Shown piece by piece: positions 1 to 9,469 of a stretch of DNA of 42,489 nucleotides. Source of the stretch: Methylococcaceae bacterium. Its GTDB lineage: Bacteria; Pseudomonadota; Gammaproteobacteria; Methylococcales; Methylomonadaceae. The position numbers and the translations under genes are program-made. Each line of letters begins with the position of its first letter. Positions within the stretch are counted from its first letter, which is position 1. The stretch lies in the NCBI GenBank assembly GCA_006844585.1, contig SPJM01000188.1, forward strand, positions 1 to 42,489, given 5' to 3'. Below the pieces are notes generated by a model, which searched no databases, was not told the DNA's origin, and saw only the letters and a program-made list of their open reading frames with translations.

Positions 1-275
1 ATAAAAGGGTTGTGTTGTTGATGATACTTGAAGATTAAGTAACCACTTCGTTTTTTTGAAAAAATGCCGCCAATGTAATGGACTATTAACAACTCACCCC
101 ATTGGGTTACCAACAATCTCCACACAAAACAGACATTTAAAACCCTTCCCTATTTTCTACACAATTTCCTAAAAATGTCTACGAATTATCAAAAAAAAGT
201 CCTGACTTATGGTAGCCTCGGAAATAAATAAACAAGGATTTCATTTCATTCGCTTTCCTTGCTATATTCATTATT

Positions 276-809
276 ATGGACGCGCCAATTTCATCAACCC
301 CGACCCAATCAACCTCACCGTTTTTCAAACATTCGGTGAGAAGCCCCGGTTCAGGCCTTGAAAACACAGAAGAAAAAACTCACGGCAGCCAACAACAATT
401 AAGCGCAGAAGAAGCCAAAATTGTTGAAGACCTGAAAAGAAGAGATACCGAAGTCCGCGCCCATGAATTAGCGCACTTGAACGCCGCCGGTCGCTATGCT
501 ACCAGCGGCGCCAATTTCACACTGGTCACCGGCCCGGATGGAAAACGCTATGCGGTCAGCGGCGATGTGCAGGTTGATGTTTCAGAAGTTGCCGACGACC
601 CGGCGGCCACTATGGAGAAAGCCGAACAAATTAAACGCGCGGCTCTTGCGCCCGCCGCGCCTTCTATGCAGGATCGTAGGGTAGCGGCGGACGCCTCAGC
701 GATGGCTAGCAAGGCGCAAATGGAGCTGATTCAAATGACTCAGGAGCTACAACAAAATTCTGAACACTCCGAGCAAGCCTTAGGGGCAATAATGGATGTT
801 TCCGTATAA
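276..809 (+). CDS. SprA-related putative metalloprotease
   Basis: 177-aa protein with an HELAH (HExxH) zinc-protease-type motif at residues 63-67, inside a conserved-looking block (EVRAHELAHLNAAG) followed by a Gly/Tyr-rich stretch and the segment GKRYAVSGDVQVDVSEV. This pattern matches the SprA-related family (putative metalloprotease CJM1_0395-like). The first ~45 residues are Ser/Thr/Pro-rich and low complexity; I see no clear signal peptide. The C-terminal third is helical and rich in Ala, Gln and Met. The start codon lacks a good Shine-Dalgarno sequence, so the true start could lie slightly downstream. It stands alone, convergent with the next gene. Proteolytic activity has not, to my knowledge, been shown for this family, so substrate and role are unknown. 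Confidence 0.8.
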   Translation: MDAPISSTPTQSTSPFFKHSVRSPGSGLENTEEKTHGSQQQLSAEEAKIVEDLKRRDTEVRAHELAHLNAAGRYATSGANFTLVTGPDGKRYAVSGDVQVDVSEVADDPAATMEKAEQIKRAALAPAAPSMQDRRVAADASAMASKAQMELIQMTQELQQNSEHSEQALGAIMDVSV

Positions 810-899
810 CAATCCAGCAATCATGATTGGTTTGGCTGAAATTGTCGAGAGCTAAATTATATACTTCGGTTATTTTGAATTTTGCTCTAGAACAAGCTC

Positions 900-1376
900 C
901 TAGCTTAAACTGAACTTTTTAGGTGCTTGAGCAAAAAATTTAGAGCTTGATACATTACCTGTTGCATCATAAATACTCATTTCACCTTTCTGATCGCAAA
1001 GCCATATTTCTTTCGCGCCTTGCTGCAAATAAAGCTCAATTTTTTCAGACATTTCTGGCATTGAATTGGAAGCCGACAGAATTTCAACGCATATTTCAGG
1101 CGCTACCGAGAACGGTGTTGTTAAGCCATTTTTTAAGAAAAAATCAGAAGATCCCCATGCCACATCGGCTACTTTCACCCCCCTGGGCGTATTAATTGAA
1201 CATTCTGTAATGACTTTTCCGATTTTTGAGGCGCGTAGAAAAAAAGCGATTTCAACTTGCAAAAAACCGTGTTGGTTAGAGGCGGCAGACATCACTATTT
1301 GACCATATTCATTAAGTTCAATTTTGTAAGGCAAATTACTTAGGTTTTTATCACTTACAACTTCTGACCATTGCAT
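900..1376 (-). CDS. Uma2 family (DUF820) endonuclease-like protein
   Basis: 158-aa protein with the Uma2/DUF820 layout of the PD-(D/E)XK nuclease fold: an N-terminal strand pair (YKIELNEYGQIVMS), the block VKVADVAWGS, then PEICVEILSASNS with the family's conserved Glu, and GAKEIWLCDQKGEMSIYD near the end. Members are common in cyanobacteria and scattered in proteobacteria as stand-alone genes; their biological role is unsettled (DNA repair or mobile-element association have been suggested). Length is slightly under the usual 180-190 aa but the core appears complete. It is a single gene between the SprA-like gene (convergent) and a TonB receptor transcribed in the same direction. Confidence 0.85.
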   Translation of the reverse strand: MQWSEVVSDKNLSNLPYKIELNEYGQIVMSAASNQHGFLQVEIAFFLRASKIGKVITECSINTPRGVKVADVAWGSSDFFLKNGLTTPFSVAPEICVEILSASNSMPEMSEKIELYLQQGAKEIWLCDQKGEMSIYDATGNVSSSKFFAQAPKKFSLS

Positions 1377-1454
1377 TTTTACACCTTATTATTTAATTCT
1401 ACATTTCTGATTTGTACCACTTAGTGAAAAAATCCGCAACCTTAGCCCCGTACA

Positions 1455-3548
1455 TCAAAATTCATAGCTGGCTTCCAAACGAATCGACCTTGGCTCAACC
1501 GAATGCGAAATTACATCATCCACTGCTGAAACTTCATTCGCCAGACGCGATTCATAATAATAAGTAATGTCCTTGTCGCGGGTATCGAACAAATTAAACA
1601 CATTCATTTCCAGCTTGAAATCATGATAACGATAACCGGCGCTTAAGTTAACAATCGTTGTAGAATCCGCATAAACGCTGCCGTCTTCCACCAACGGCAT
1701 ATCATCAAAATGTCTAACCCGCATAGTTCCGTATAAACCCTGAGGAAAATCTACGGTAATGCCGCCGGAGATCGTCTTGCCGACCGAATTCGGCACTTCT
1801 TTGTCACTGGCGGGAACGCCGGTAAATTCAGATTGCGATAAGGCCACATCGAAATCCAGCGTCAACCAATCCACAGGACGATAATAATTGGTCAGTTCCA
1901 CGCCATAACGTTGACTTTTTCCCGTCGCCTCGGTGGAACCTCCATCGCCGACAAAGACCAATTCCGAATCCAGCTCCAGAAACCAAAATGATAATGTAGA
2001 TACTAAACCGGGAATCGCTTGTGTGCGCAGCCCCAATTCCGCACCGCGCGTCCGCACCAGTGGACTCACCTGATCAGCGCTTTCGCCGCTTTCCGGGTCG
2101 GTGACAATCGTTGAACCTCTGGCGTCATTACTGTGGAACCCGTATCCCATATTCAAATAATATTCGGTATCGTACCAAGGCCCAAAAACCATACTTAATT
2201 TAGGGCTGAATTGTTCATCGCTAACCTTGCCCGAATTTGCCGCTAAGTGTTGGCTTTCGACATCATAAAGATAAACATCCTGGCGCAATCCCAGGATGGT
2301 TTTAAACTTGTCCATCCACTGGGTTTCATTCTCCCAATAAAAGCTGATCGCGGTTTGATTGACCTGATGTTCAGAAACCGTCCGCAGCACTTCCCGACCC
2401 TGACTTTTATACAAACCGACATTGGGGATATAGTCGTGTCGCAGCTGAACGCCGAAACGATTATAACCGTTCAGATCAAACCAGTTTTCATACAAAGTAT
2501 GTTTGGCTTCGCCGCCGAAAATATAGCGCCTGTCCCGTTGGGTAATTTGATCGCCGTTAATCGGGTCTTCCAGAAAATAGGTGAAATTAGAATACAGATT
2601 AAAGTCTGAATAAACGGCATAAGCATTCAATTCAGTATCGCCTAAGTCGCCGCTCTTCCACCAATTGGCGGAAAAACTATAGCGCTGAGAATCGCCCCCG
2701 GCGCTGTCATCCAAGGTTCCCCGATGACTCAGCAAACCCTGCTCGACAGCCCTACTGGGAATTTGTTCGGTGGAATCCCAATTATTGCGATAAAAAGTGC
2801 CGACCAAAGCATAACCGGTATCGCCGGTATCCACGGTATAACGCATCAATCCGTTAAATTTATTGACGTTTTCATCCTTATCCCAAGGCCCGTCATAAAA
2901 ATTGAATTCAGCGCCGTAAAGCAAATCACCCTCGCCGATTTTATTGGAGTTGGCGACTACGCCGCGATAAAAATCATATGAACCATAACCGAATTTAATC
3001 AACCCTTTTTCCATACGATGCTTAGTGTGATAACGCGCATAACCGGCTGACGAGAAATCGCCCGCTTCTGCGTGATAAGGCCCTTTGCCGTATTCGATAA
3101 AATCCACTAATTCGGGAATAATGCTGTTTAAATCCAGATAACCTTGGCCATGGCCGTGACTGGGCAAATTCAACGGCACGCCATCCACCATCGCGGAAAA
3201 ATCAGTGCCGTGATCCAGATTGAAGCCTCTTAAGAAATATTGATTGGCTTTTCCGCTGCCGCTGTGCTGAGTCGCCATCATTCCCGGCACGACTTCCACT
3301 AATTCGCCCGGACGCGATAAAGGCCGAAATTCGAATTCTTCCTGACCGATAAAACCGGATGAAGCGGCATCGGTTTGCCCCAATAAATCGGCTGCGCGCC
3401 CGGTGATTTCCATAACGCCTAGCTCTGAAGCCAGCTCAGCCTCTCTTTCAGTATGTGCTTGAAGCGGAAATGAAGCAACTACGCCCAAAACCACACTAAC
3501 CCAAAATCGTGTTCCGTGAATTCTCAGTGTTCTTTTCATTATAATCAT
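1455..3548 (-). CDS. TonB-dependent outer-membrane receptor, substrate unknown
   Basis: 697-aa precursor; an in-frame ATG three codons later (3539, MKRTLRIHG) is an equally good start and neither has a strong ribosome site. The signal peptide ends near FPLQAHT. The plug domain (about residues 50-170) shows RPGELVEVVPGMM, YFLRGFNLDHGTDFSAMVDG and IEYGKGPYHAEAGDFSSAG, a standard TonB plug; the barrel follows and ends in a C-terminal Phe (LEASYEF), as expected for BAM-assembled barrels. The plug loop has a His/Gly stretch (PSHGHGQG). A Fur-box-like site lies about 85 bp upstream, suggesting iron-responsive control. The substrate cannot be read from the sequence; a siderophore or other metal complex is most likely. 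Confidence 0.88.
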   Translation of the reverse strand: MIIMKRTLRIHGTRFWVSVVLGVVASFPLQAHTEREAELASELGVMEITGRAADLLGQTDAASSGFIGQEEFEFRPLSRPGELVEVVPGMMATQHSGSGKANQYFLRGFNLDHGTDFSAMVDGVPLNLPSHGHGQGYLDLNSIIPELVDFIEYGKGPYHAEAGDFSSAGYARYHTKHRMEKGLIKFGYGSYDFYRGVVANSNKIGEGDLLYGAEFNFYDGPWDKDENVNKFNGLMRYTVDTGDTGYALVGTFYRNNWDSTEQIPSRAVEQGLLSHRGTLDDSAGGDSQRYSFSANWWKSGDLGDTELNAYAVYSDFNLYSNFTYFLEDPINGDQITQRDRRYIFGGEAKHTLYENWFDLNGYNRFGVQLRHDYIPNVGLYKSQGREVLRTVSEHQVNQTAISFYWENETQWMDKFKTILGLRQDVYLYDVESQHLAANSGKVSDEQFSPKLSMVFGPWYDTEYYLNMGYGFHSNDARGSTIVTDPESGESADQVSPLVRTRGAELGLRTQAIPGLVSTLSFWFLELDSELVFVGDGGSTEATGKSQRYGVELTNYYRPVDWLTLDFDVALSQSEFTGVPASDKEVPNSVGKTISGGITVDFPQGLYGTMRVRHFDDMPLVEDGSVYADSTTIVNLSAGYRYHDFKLEMNVFNLFDTRDKDITYYYESRLANEVSAVDDVISHSVEPRSIRLEASYEF

Positions 3549-3632
3549 ATAGAGGTCTATCTAGATTAGGCGATACTCTAACAAAGCACTGACAACAATA
3601 AAGTGACGCCTAAATTACAAAAATGTCATATT

Positions 3633-3651
3633 TTAAATGATTCTTATTATC
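3633..3651 (-). promoter_or_regulatory. Fur-box-like site upstream of TonB receptor
   Basis: On the minus strand the 19 bases read GATAATAAGAATCATTTAA, matching the classical Fur consensus GATAATGATAATCATTATC at 14 of 19 positions, including the first six bases and the central AATCATT. It sits about 85 bp upstream of the receptor start and 60 bp upstream of ispH on the other strand. The receptor is the more likely target. Confidence 0.5.
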
Positions 3652-3710
3652 GAAAAGTCGCATGTATTACGGTAGAATAAACAGTTCGTTTAATCAAAGA
3701 AACTGAAGCT

Positions 3711-4673
3711 ATGCAAATTGTTCTCGCTAATCCCCGTGGTTTCTGCGCCGGTGTTGACCGGGCGATAGAAATTGTTGATCAGGCATTGGAAGCTTTCGGT
3801 GCCCCGATTTATGTTCGTCATGAGGTCGTCCATAATCGCACCGTGGTAGACGGCTTGAAAGAAAAGGGAGCGATTTTTATTGAAGATTTGACCGAAGTCC
3901 CTATCGGTTCTTATCTGATTTTCAGCGCTCACGGCGTTTCCAAGAAAGTGCAACACGAAGCGCAGGAACGACAACTGACCGTATTCGACGCCACTTGTCC
4001 ATTAGTTACTAAAGTTCATTTACAAGTCGCCAAACATGCAGTGCAAGACCGTGAAGTGGTGCTAATCGGCCATGCCGGACACCCTGAAGTGGAAGGCACT
4101 ATGGGGCAATATGAGAAATGCACTGAAAACGGCAATATTTATTTGGTGGAAACGCCGGATGATGTGCGTAATTTAAAAGTTAATAATCCGGAAAATCTGG
4201 CTTATGTGACTCAAACCACGCTATCCATGACGGATACTAAAGTAATGGTGGATGCCTTAAAAGAAACCTTTCCGGCGATTCAAGAACAGAAGAAAGACGA
4301 TATTTGTTATGCAACGCAAAATCGTCAAGATGCCGTTCATGATTTGGCTGAAATTTCCGATTTAATTCTGGTCGTCGGCTCGCCGAACAGCTCGAATTCC
4401 AACCGTCTTAGAGAAATTGCCGAACAACTGGGCAAACCGGCTTATTTAATCGATACTTATCAAGACATGAAACAGGAATGGCTGAGCGGTATTAATGTGG
4501 TCGGCGTAACTGCGGGCGCATCTGCTCCGGAAGTGTTGGTCCAGGAAGTTATCGATCAACTGAAAAAATGGGGCGGAGTTTCTACAGTGGAAAATAAAGG
4601 GATTGAAGAGAAAGTGGTATTTTCCATTCCTAAGGAATTGAAAAGACACCTGGATGAAAGGAATATTGCTTAA
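3711..4673 (+). CDS. ispH: 4-hydroxy-3-methylbut-2-enyl diphosphate reductase
   Basis: 320-aa cytoplasmic iron-sulfur enzyme; last step of the MEP isoprenoid pathway, reducing HMBPP to IPP and DMAPP. All family landmarks are present: [12 protein letters not shown] with Cys12, [18 protein letters not shown] with Cys96, [33 protein letters not shown] with Cys199, and [11 protein letters not shown]. The three cysteines are the ligands of the catalytic cluster. Full length for the family (about 310-320 aa). The start gives the canonical [15 protein letters not shown]-terminus. It is a lone gene, convergent with the multicopper oxidase, with a hairpin between them. Confidence 0.98.
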   Translation: MQIVLANPRGFCAGVDRAIEIVDQALEAFGAPIYVRHEVVHNRTVVDGLKEKGAIFIEDLTEVPIGSYLIFSAHGVSKKVQHEAQERQLTVFDATCPLVTKVHLQVAKHAVQDREVVLIGHAGHPEVEGTMGQYEKCTENGNIYLVETPDDVRNLKVNNPENLAYVTQTTLSMTDTKVMVDALKETFPAIQEQKKDDICYATQNRQDAVHDLAEISDLILVVGSPNSSNSNRLREIAEQLGKPAYLIDTYQDMKQEWLSGINVVGVTAGASAPEVLVQEVIDQLKKWGGVSTVENKGIEEKVVFSIPKELKRHLDERNIA

Positions 4674-4686
4674 AAAACCAAGTCAA

Positions 4687-4720
4687 TCAAGCTGAATCGG
4701 CTATAACCTATTCAGCTTGA
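4687..4720. terminator. Hairpin between convergent ispH and multicopper oxidase genes
   Basis: Perfect 11-bp inverted repeat TCAAGCTGAAT / ATTCAGCTTGA with a 12-base loop, lying just after the ispH stop and about 27 bp from the oxidase stop on the other strand. Its position suggests a shared bidirectional terminator. There is no good T-run on either side, so intrinsic termination is uncertain. Confidence 0.45.
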
Positions 4721-4747
4721 TAACAACGCTTTCGTCTACCTAAACTC

Positions 4748-6385
4748 TCACTTCACCAACAGATCCCGCATCATGCCCATATCTTCATGTTCCAGATTGT
4801 GGCAATGATACATAAATATGCCGGTAAAATCGTTAAAAGGTTTTACGATTGATACCTCTTCTCCCGGCATTACCAATACAGTATCCTGCCAGCCTTGGCT
4901 GACTAAACCTTGCGATACCGTTTCATAGGTAGATTCAAACCTAGGATTAACCTTGCGTTCGATTATTTGAAATTGTTCGCCGTGCATATGCATCGGATGC
5001 GGCATCGACATACCATGACCGCCGTAATAACCGTTATTAAACGAAATCAATTGTTTGCTGTTCAGCGGCATAATTTCATCCGCTCGAATATCATGCATAC
5101 GATACGAACGACCATTCAATAAGGCCGACATATGTCGCATCGACAAGGTAATTCTTCGGGCGTTACCCACATTATCAGCATCCTGCTCACGGAACTTATT
5201 GATCGTCGATAATTTTGAAGGTAAAACCGCTTTTTGGGAGACTTGCTTGGTAATTTTGAAGCGCATTAGAGGATAGTCCCCGCCTAAGGGTAAAGAACCG
5301 CCCATCATCCCCATACCCATCCTTCCGCCCATACCGCCGCGGCGCCCCATCATGCCGCCCATTCCCATGCCTCCCATGCCTCCCATACGACCCATGCCGC
5401 CCATCATACCCATCATTGAACCGCCTTCAAAAGGTAAACTTTTCAGGGTAATTTGATCGTCGGCTTTTCGACCGCTGAAGTCCACCCAAATATCATAACG
5501 TTCGCCAGGGGCAACCATTAAATAGGGAACTTTGACAGGTTTTTCCAATAAGCCGCCGTCAGTTCCGATGACCGTAATCGGAAAAGACCGCCCCCAGCCC
5601 AATTTATAAATCCGAGAATTAGAGCCGTTCAACACTCTAAACCGATACGCCGTTGAAGCAACCGGCATCACAAAATCAGGCCGTCCATTGACAAATATCT
5701 GTTCGCCCAAAAATCCGCGCATCCTCTGCATCATATGATTGGAATAATGTAATTGATTCTGTTGATCAAAACTACGATCCTGTAATACCAACGGCAAATC
5801 ATATTCCCCTGTCGGCAGTCCAAGCGCTTGTTCTTCTCGGTCGCGCACAATCAGCATCCCCGCCAAACCGGAATATACCTGCTTAGCCGTTACCCCATGC
5901 GTGTGTGAGTGATAAAAATAAGTGCCGGCTCGATTGAGAATTTCAAATTCATATACAAATGTTTCTCCCTGATCAATTGCATACATCGGATTGCCGTCCA
6001 TTTTGGCGGGGACATGCAGACCATGCCAATGCAAAATCGATTGGGCGGGTAAATAGTTGCGTAAAAATATCCTGACCTTCTGGCCTTTTCTAAAATTTAA
6101 AATAGGCGCTAGATAATTATCAACCAAGTTAACCACTGTATCTTTCGGCCCGCTAAGCACATCGCCGGTTATTTTCCAAACCAAGGTTTGCGGGCCATCT
6201 AAAATTGGAATCTTCACGGCCCTCATGTTAAGCTCAATTTCAACATCAGGATGGAAATCGGCTGTCGCCGTTCCTTTCCAGTTTGAACTCATACTATTTG
6301 TTATGCCGGGAAAACTGACAGCAACCGCTCCGAAAGCTGAATACTGTAAAAATTTACGACGATTTATTTTTTGAATTTTTTTCAT
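4748..6385 (-). CDS. Multicopper oxidase, CueO/CopA-like, Tat-exported, Met-rich
   Basis: 545-aa laccase-type oxidase. The N-terminus has a twin-arginine signal (INRRKFLQYSAFGAVAV). All four copper-ligand blocks are visible: HWHGLHVP (119-126), YFYHSHTHG (156-164), HPMHMHGEQF (463-472) and MYHCHNLEHEDMGMM (525-539), giving the complete T1 and T2/T3 sites with a Met axial-ligand position. A low-complexity Met/Gly insertion spans about residues 321-363, comparable to the Met-rich region of CueO that binds Cu(I), though here it is nearly pure Met, Gly and Arg. The likely role is periplasmic oxidation of toxic Cu(I) to Cu(II). It is divergent from the HMA-domain membrane protein gene, consistent with a copper-handling pair. 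I found no CueR-type dyad in the intergenic region. Confidence 0.93.
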   Translation of the reverse strand: MKKIQKINRRKFLQYSAFGAVAVSFPGITNSMSSNWKGTATADFHPDVEIELNMRAVKIPILDGPQTLVWKITGDVLSGPKDTVVNLVDNYLAPILNFRKGQKVRIFLRNYLPAQSILHWHGLHVPAKMDGNPMYAIDQGETFVYEFEILNRAGTYFYHSHTHGVTAKQVYSGLAGMLIVRDREEQALGLPTGEYDLPLVLQDRSFDQQNQLHYSNHMMQRMRGFLGEQIFVNGRPDFVMPVASTAYRFRVLNGSNSRIYKLGWGRSFPITVIGTDGGLLEKPVKVPYLMVAPGERYDIWVDFSGRKADDQITLKSLPFEGGSMMGMMGGMGRMGGMGGMGMGGMMGRRGGMGGRMGMGMMGGSLPLGGDYPLMRFKITKQVSQKAVLPSKLSTINKFREQDADNVGNARRITLSMRHMSALLNGRSYRMHDIRADEIMPLNSKQLISFNNGYYGGHGMSMPHPMHMHGEQFQIIERKVNPRFESTYETVSQGLVSQGWQDTVLVMPGEEVSIVKPFNDFTGIFMYHCHNLEHEDMGMMRDLLVK

Positions 6386-6491
6386 AACTTCCCCTCGAAT
6401 GCATTTACTATATTAGTATATTATTGTATACATAAGTTCAAAGCAAAATATTTTTTAAATAAATACCAACACACCCTGAAAGGAGGGAACT

Positions 6492-7547
6492 ATGTCTGTC
6501 AAAAACATCGACATTAACATTAAGGATATGCAATGTTCAGGTTGCGAAATAATAATAGAAGAAGCCGTTCAAACCCTGCCCGGCGTCGTAAAAGCGCAGG
6601 CTGATTATTCCAAAGGGCGGGCTTCATTTTCCTTTGATACGCAGCGGGTTAGCGCCGAACAAATCACCGCTAAAATTGAAGAGAAAGGATATAGCGTTCA
6701 GGGCGCCCAAATAAAAAACCGATTCAGATTGATTTATTTCATATTGATCCTGGTCATAATCGGCGGTATTGCATTTTGGGGGAAAAGCATGATGCCCGGA
6801 CTCATACCGCAATTGAGCGCGCAAATGAGTTACGCCATGCTATTCGGCATCGGCTTTTTAACCGGATTTCATTGTATCGGCATGTGTGGCGGATTTGTAG
6901 TCAGCTATGCCAGTCAGTCTCAATCAAAATTAGCCAGCATTGCCTCACACTTGTCCTACGGATTCGGTAAAACTCTATCCTATTCGGCAATAGGCGCAGG
7001 CTTCGGCGCATTAGGCGCAGCCATTACCATCACCCTTCATGCACGCGGCATTGTAGCGCTGATTTCCAGTGTTTTTCTTTTATTGTATGGTCTTAAAATG
7101 CTGGACTTGCTACCGGGATTAAGACGCTTTACGCTTCGCCTTCCTAAACGCTATAACCAATCAGTCCATCAAAACATCCAAAAAAACCGCAACCCATTGG
7201 TCATCGGCGTTTTTTCCGGATTATTGCTCGGCTGCGGTCCCTTGCAGGTAATGTACATTCTTGCCGCCGGCACAGGCGATCCTATCGAAGGCGCGACACT
7301 GCTGTTTTTCTTCGGCCTGGGAACCTTACTGCCTTTATTAAGTTTCGGTCTGATCGCTAATATTCTTTCTCGAAATACCATATATGAAATTGTCCGGGTA
7401 TCCGGCGTTTTAGTGATAGCTATGGGCGTCATGATGGCGAATAGAGGCTTGAAGCTCACGGGTTCCGGCTATGATTTTAATTCGGTATGGCCGATTATTC
7501 AGCAAACCATCATTTCGCTACTCAATCAACTGACAACAGGCGTATAA
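6492..7547 (+). CDS. HMA metal-binding domain fused to DsbD_2/TauE-like membrane protein
   Basis: 351 aa. Residues 1-70 form a heavy-metal-associated (ferredoxin-like) domain with metal motif DMQCSGC (Cys15, Cys18) and a typical GYSV ending. One transmembrane segment (about 80-97) leads into a multi-span domain of the DsbD_2 / sulfite-exporter-like group (also called UreH-type), with signature GFLTGFHCIGMCGGF (121-135; Cys128, Cys132) and the half-repeat GVFSGLLLGCGPLQVMYILA. A strong ribosome site AGGAGG precedes the ATG. Such fusions occur near copper and cytochrome-oxidase assembly genes and are thought to handle Cu or thiol/reductant transfer across the inner membrane. Location divergent from a multicopper oxidase supports copper. 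The exact transported species is not known. Confidence 0.88.
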   Translation: MSVKNIDINIKDMQCSGCEIIIEEAVQTLPGVVKAQADYSKGRASFSFDTQRVSAEQITAKIEEKGYSVQGAQIKNRFRLIYFILILVIIGGIAFWGKSMMPGLIPQLSAQMSYAMLFGIGFLTGFHCIGMCGGFVVSYASQSQSKLASIASHLSYGFGKTLSYSAIGAGFGALGAAITITLHARGIVALISSVFLLLYGLKMLDLLPGLRRFTLRLPKRYNQSVHQNIQKNRNPLVIGVFSGLLLGCGPLQVMYILAAGTGDPIEGATLLFFFGLGTLLPLLSFGLIANILSRNTIYEIVRVSGVLVIAMGVMMANRGLKLTGSGYDFNSVWPIIQQTIISLLNQLTTGV

Positions 7548-7594
7548 TTTATTGACGCAGCAACAATGAAACATCATAGGCGAACAGAACTATT

Positions 7595-9442
7595 ATGAAA
7601 AAAATCTATTTTTGGATACTCCTGATATTCTTTTTTTTCAATCTGCCGCTAAATGCAGATACCATAGATCCCTATGAAATATTTCATCGTTACTATCAAG
7701 CAACCGGCGGTCTACAAAATCATAAACGCATTAAAACCCGCTACATCAGCGGCCGCGTACAACAAGATAATTTAAAAGGTCATTTTAAAAGCTGGTCGGA
7801 AACCCCGTTGCGTTATTATGCAGCGCAGGACTTCAACATTATTCGTGAACAATCCGGCGATAACGGCCAACAACTCTGGCATAAAGACAGCAACGGCAAA
7901 GTACAACTCATTAAAGACCCGGAAAGTCTGGAGCGCCGTAGAATTAGAAATTTAATGGCCTTTTATGAGCACCTCAAAAAAAATAGTCCTTACTTCAAAC
8001 TCCGCTACATCGGTCAAAGCGTTATCAATCACCGTCAGGTAGAAGTGATCGAACTAGCCAATACTATCAACAGCGACAGCAGCCGGTTTTTTTTCGACGC
8101 CGAGAATTATCAATTACTCAAATCCATCGAAAAACAGCCGGATGTTGAAATCCACAGTAGTTACTCCGACTATCGCAAAGTCGACGGCGACATTATCATT
8201 CCTTTTCGGACGGAATCGGAAGTCAAACCCCGCAACAAATTTGAAACCACCGTCATAGAAGAATTTATCGCCAACCTCTCGGTTGACGCCAGGCATTATC
8301 AAATCCCCGCTGAATCGCTGAGTCCCGTTCATTTCCGACATGGCGATCATAGCGGTAATATCAAGTTTGAGCTTTTTGACAATATTATTTATCTGCCGAC
8401 CCGTTTAAAAGATGATGAAAAAGTCTGGGTATTCGACAGTGGCGCATCCCAATCGGTTATTGATGAAGATTACGCTCGCCAAATGGGGTTAACCATTCAT
8501 CCGGGAATAAAAGGATTCGGATTCGGCGGCACTTTTGATTTAGCCTACACGCGACTGCCCTTATATGGACCCGGCGGCGCTTTAGTGGAGAATCAGACGG
8601 TTTACGCGATGAAAAATCTGGCGCAACGCTTTGATAAAGAAAATGTAGTCGGCATTTTAGGTTACGATTTCCTATCCCGTTTTGTCGTTAAAATTGATTA
8701 CGCGCAACAAACCATCGCCCTATTCTCACCTCAAACTTTCAAATATTCAGGCAATGGCAGCCTAATTTCAGCTCCGCTCAAATACAATACTTTCACCCTA
8801 CCCATCACCATCAACGAGCAATACACCGGCACCTGGTCGCTGGATTTAGGCGCCTACGACTCATCGCTGCATTTTTTATACAGCCAACAACAAGGCTTTC
8901 ACCATTTACCCGGCGTAGAAACCATCAGCGCAGGCGCATCGGGTGTGGTTTTAGAAAAAAAAGTGAAATTCGATTCGGTCAAAATAGGCCGCCATACCAT
9001 TTCGCCGGTCTATTTAAATTTCCCCTTGCAAGAAGGCAGCGGCGCCAGCCGTGGCGGGGAAATCGCCGGCAACCTGGGCAATTCCATATTACAACGCTTT
9101 GTGTTGTATCTGGATTATCAAAACCAACAACTCATCTTTGAACCGGGCGAGGACTTTAAAATACATATCCCCCAAGACCGCAGCGGCATCACTTTAAGTT
9201 ATTCAGAAGAAGACGGTTACCCCTTCATCGCCCATATCAGCCCCGGCTCTCCCGCCGCCGAAACCGATCTATTGCCCGGAGATGATATTATCGCTGTTAA
9301 CCAACAGCAAACTCAAGGACTTGAACAGCTTATCACCGTGCGGGAAGCTTTGATGGCTACGGATGATAAGCCGGTGCGTTTAACCATTCGGCGGCAAGGG
9401 GGAAATCATCAGGTTATGTTGAAACTACGGAATTTGTTTTAA
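7595..9442 (+). CDS. Periplasmic retropepsin-like aspartyl protease with PDZ domain
   Basis: 615 aa with an N-terminal signal peptide (hydrophobic run, cleavage near LPLNADT). Residues about 25-240 resemble an outer-membrane lipoprotein-sorting-like beta domain. Two aspartyl-protease lobes follow: VFDSGASQSVID with Asp281-Ser-Gly, and a second copy WSLDLGAYDSSLHF with Asp417, where the usual DTG/DSG is DLG. The end (about 530-610) is a PDZ domain: GYPFIAHISPGSPAAETDL, LLPGDDIIAVN and PVRLTIRRQGG. This order matches the aspartyl protease/PDZ family of exported proteins of unknown substrate. The gene follows the HMA/DsbD_2 gene by 47 bp on the same strand and may be co-transcribed. The second lobe's altered motif means single-lobe activity or dimerisation cannot be excluded. 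Confidence 0.82.
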   Translation: MKKIYFWILLIFFFFNLPLNADTIDPYEIFHRYYQATGGLQNHKRIKTRYISGRVQQDNLKGHFKSWSETPLRYYAAQDFNIIREQSGDNGQQLWHKDSNGKVQLIKDPESLERRRIRNLMAFYEHLKKNSPYFKLRYIGQSVINHRQVEVIELANTINSDSSRFFFDAENYQLLKSIEKQPDVEIHSSYSDYRKVDGDIIIPFRTESEVKPRNKFETTVIEEFIANLSVDARHYQIPAESLSPVHFRHGDHSGNIKFELFDNIIYLPTRLKDDEKVWVFDSGASQSVIDEDYARQMGLTIHPGIKGFGFGGTFDLAYTRLPLYGPGGALVENQTVYAMKNLAQRFDKENVVGILGYDFLSRFVVKIDYAQQTIALFSPQTFKYSGNGSLISAPLKYNTFTLPITINEQYTGTWSLDLGAYDSSLHFLYSQQQGFHHLPGVETISAGASGVVLEKKVKFDSVKIGRHTISPVYLNFPLQEGSGASRGGEIAGNLGNSILQRFVLYLDYQNQQLIFEPGEDFKIHIPQDRSGITLSYSEEDGYPFIAHISPGSPAAETDLLPGDDIIAVNQQQTQGLEQLITVREALMATDDKPVRLTIRRQGGNHQVMLKLRNLF

Positions 9443-9469
9443 GGACTTAGGATGAAATAAAACCCGAAA

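Noticed and set aside
1-275. Possible 3' end of a gene or RNA at the left edge
   Set aside because: A short frame ends near base 38 but is too short to judge; the rest is AT-rich with no recognisable feature.
6386-6491. A CueR/MerR-type operator between the divergent multicopper oxidase and HMA-fusion genes
   Set aside because: The region is AT-rich with TATA-like stretches, but I could find no dyad resembling the CueR consensus or a 19-bp spaced promoter.
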